Positions 14,866 through 16,035 of a stretch of 16,035 bases of DNA are shown one piece after another. The stretch spans positions 1 through 16,035 of the forward strand of contig CAKSER010000038.1 in NCBI GenBank assembly GCA_934447715.1, read 5' to 3'. The stretch is from an uncultured Eubacteriales bacterium (GTDB taxonomy: Bacteria; Bacillota; Clostridia; Oscillospirales; CAG-272). The translations under genes and the position numbers were made by a program. Positions within the stretch are counted from its first letter, which is position 1. Every line of letters starts with the position of its first letter. The notes beneath the pieces were generated by a model that was not told the origin of the DNA, did no database searches, and saw only the letters and a program-made list of their open reading frames with translations.

Positions 14866-15195
14866 TTATGCCGGATTTTTCTTCTTATTGAACTTATTGA
14901 GCCAGCCGATTCCGAAATCGAGAGCCTCGAAAAGTCCCTTTTTATCAAACTGCTTTGCCAGCTTTTCCGCAGGCGACTTGCTCTGGTCTGTGCTGACGAT
15001 CTGTCCTATAATGCTGTCGGGAACCTCGAATTCCTTCCCGTCCTCACCCTTTACGGTTTTATTTGATATGACCATAATAAGCAAAACGTAATCATCCGAC
15101 ATATCGCCGTAGCAGTATACGCCGTTATTTCTGACAAGCGGCTTTCCGCAGTAGACTGTGAAATCGCCCTGAATATCAAGTGACTTATATTCCAT
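14866..15195 (-). CDS. Small conserved-looking protein of unknown function
   Basis: A 109-residue protein that was not assigned to a family. It has no signal peptide or clear membrane span. The middle has a hydrophobic strand-like stretch (YVLLIMVIS, about 36-44) within a probable beta-rich domain (residues 1-60). A helical part follows, with PAEKLAKQFDKKGLFEALDFG at about 75-95, and a Lys-rich end (KFNKKKNPA). Coding status is well supported by a strong upstream ribosome binding site (GGAGGAG, 10 nt before the ATG), a consensus promoter at 15278-15306 and codon use like its neighbours. It is probably cotranscribed with the DUF3048 gene. Confidence 0.75.
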   Translation of the reverse strand: MEYKSLDIQGDFTVYCGKPLVRNNGVYCYGDMSDDYVLLIMVISNKTVKGEDGKEFEVPDSIIGQIVSTDQSKSPAEKLAKQFDKKGLFEALDFGIGWLNKFNKKKNPA

Positions 15196-15277
15196 CTTCT
15201 TTCTTCTCCTCCGTTTTCAGCGTTCTTTATATGCGTAGTATGCTATGCATCTCATATAATGCTATTTTTCTAATATA

Positions 15278-15306
15278 AGTATAGCACCATTTCTTTGCGG
15301 TGTCAA
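15278..15306 (-). promoter_or_regulatory. Sigma-A promoter of the 109-residue protein/DUF3048 unit
   Basis: On the minus strand TTGACA (15306-15301) and TATACT (15283-15278) are separated by 17 nt, a near-perfect promoter. It sits just past the end of trkH. Within the leader, ATGCTAT (plus-strand reading) occurs twice, at 15240-15246 and 15259-15265, shortly downstream of the expected start near 15271. This could be an operator, but that is speculative. Confidence 0.85.
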
Positions 15307-15351
15307 GGTTTTACTTGAAAGCAGAGGGATTTCCGCCGTTATGCGGTGCTT

Positions 15352-16035
15352 TTACTGCCTTTTCCAGGTTCCTTTAAGGAAAAGTACAAGTATCGGGAAG
15401 ATTTCAAGTCTTCCGGCGAGCATGTCGGTAATCAGCACCAGTTTGGAAAGGATGCTGTATCCGGAATAATTGCACATAGGCCCAACCGCATCAAGACCCG
15501 GACCGATGTTGTTGAAGCACGCCATTACGGCAGAGAGGTTTGCTGTGAGCGAAAAGTTGTCAAGCGAAATTATAAGTATCGAAAAGATCACAATTATGAC
15601 ATATGCCGCAAGGAAGGCGTTTGTGGTCGATATTGTTCTTTCGTCGACGACCTTTCCGTTCATGCGGATGACCTGCACCTTCTGCGGATAAAGCGCCTGC
15701 TTTATATTTCTTCTTACTCCCTTGAAAAGCAGAACGACGCGAGCAATCTTCATTCCGCCTCCGGTGCTTCCGGCACATGCGCCGATGCCCATCAAAACGA
15801 CCAGAATCGTCTTTGAAAAAGCAGGCCACATGTCAAAGTCAACGGTGGAAAAGCCGGCTGTTGTCATGATGCTTGCAACCTGAAATGTCGCGTGATGAAT
15901 GGCATCTCCCACAGAGGCAAAGCATTTCAGGGTGTTTATTGTTATAAGTGTTATGCTTAAAAAAATGATAAGCAGATATGTGCGCAGCTCCTCGTCCTTT
16001 AAAAGGTTCTTGATCTTTCCGGCGAAAATCAGGAA
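15352..16035 (-). CDS. trkH: TrkH-type potassium uptake membrane subunit (partial, C-terminal half)
   Basis: Integral membrane K+ transporter subunit of the Trk/Ktr family. The reading frame stays open to the window edge, so the start lies beyond 16035; 227 residues are visible, about the C-terminal half of the usual 450-490. Seen are a cytoplasmic stretch (IKNLLKDEELRTYLL), a membrane segment, the third pore loop TTAGFSTVDF, the conserved IGACAGSTGGGMKIARV, and further membrane segments. The fourth pore loop is FNNIGPGLDAVGP, followed by DMLAGRLEIFPILVLF. A GTG inside the frame at 15912 is not the start, because family sequence continues upstream of it. The regulatory NAD-binding partner TrkA is not in the window and may lie upstream, to the right. 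Confidence 0.95.
   Translation of the reverse strand, partial: FLIFAGKIKNLLKDEELRTYLLIIFLSITLITINTLKCFASVGDAIHHATFQVASIMTTAGFSTVDFDMWPAFSKTILVVLMGIGACAGSTGGGMKIARVVLLFKGVRRNIKQALYPQKVQVIRMNGKVVDERTISTTNAFLAAYVIIVIFSILIISLDNFSLTANLSAVMACFNNIGPGLDAVGPMCNYSGYSILSKLVLITDMLAGRLEIFPILVLFLKGTWKRQ

Noticed and set aside
15307..15351. Terminator directly after trkH
   Set aside because: Only a weak CCGC/GCGG stem is present and no T-run follows on the minus strand.

Overview
The window looks like chromosomal DNA from a Clostridia bacterium, most likely the Ruminococcaceae/Oscillospiraceae group of gut Firmicutes. The reasons are a large type III glutamine synthetase, several Firmicutes-typical families (M55 D-aminopeptidase, DUF1846, YmdB, DUF3048, DUF3737, DUF6020-like), AGGAGG-type ribosome binding sites, TTGACA/TATAAT sigma-A promoters and a tRNA gene without an encoded CCA. 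There is no phage, transposase, CRISPR or recognised defence gene. Apart from the left-hand repeat cluster it reads as core genome. Family assignments rest on motifs recognised by eye, not on database searches.

Layout. Positions 1-120 hold a run of five short perfect or near-perfect hairpins, with no gene. A minus-strand M55 peptidase (122-973) follows, then a terminator and a minus-strand tRNA-Glu(CUC) with a good promoter. From 1242 the plus strand takes over. A promoter and a roughly 190-nt structured leader precede a two-gene unit, a GT2 glycosyltransferase overlapping a polytopic DUF6020-like membrane protein, which ends in a strong terminator at 4604-4645. A new promoter then drives glnN (type III glutamine synthetase), followed by a DUF3737 beta-helix protein and a terminator. 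A third promoter (7951-7980) drives a tight four-gene run: DUF1846 protein, YmdB phosphodiesterase, amidohydrolase and Lhr-like helicase. This run meets the minus-strand genes at an 88-nt inverted repeat that terminates both strands. The minus-strand genes are a 109-residue unknown protein plus a DUF3048 protein, sharing one strong promoter, and a partial trkH running off the right edge.

How the genes may work together. The GT2/DUF6020-like pair fits the scheme in which a polyprenyl-phosphate sugar synthase feeds a membrane glycosyltransferase for envelope glycosylation. GlnN assimilates ammonium. The DUF1846/YmdB/amidohydrolase/helicase run combines an RNA-linked phosphodiesterase with a nucleic-acid helicase and two enzymes of unknown substrate. 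It is the best candidate here for an undescribed functional association, but that is inference from gene order only. The most striking direct sequence observations are an exact 19-residue aromatic repeat ladder in the DUF3737 protein, the leader with mutually exclusive pairings before the GT2 gene, the 12-bp tandem duplication upstream of the glnN ribosome binding site, and the low-complexity insertion between the two helicase RecA domains.
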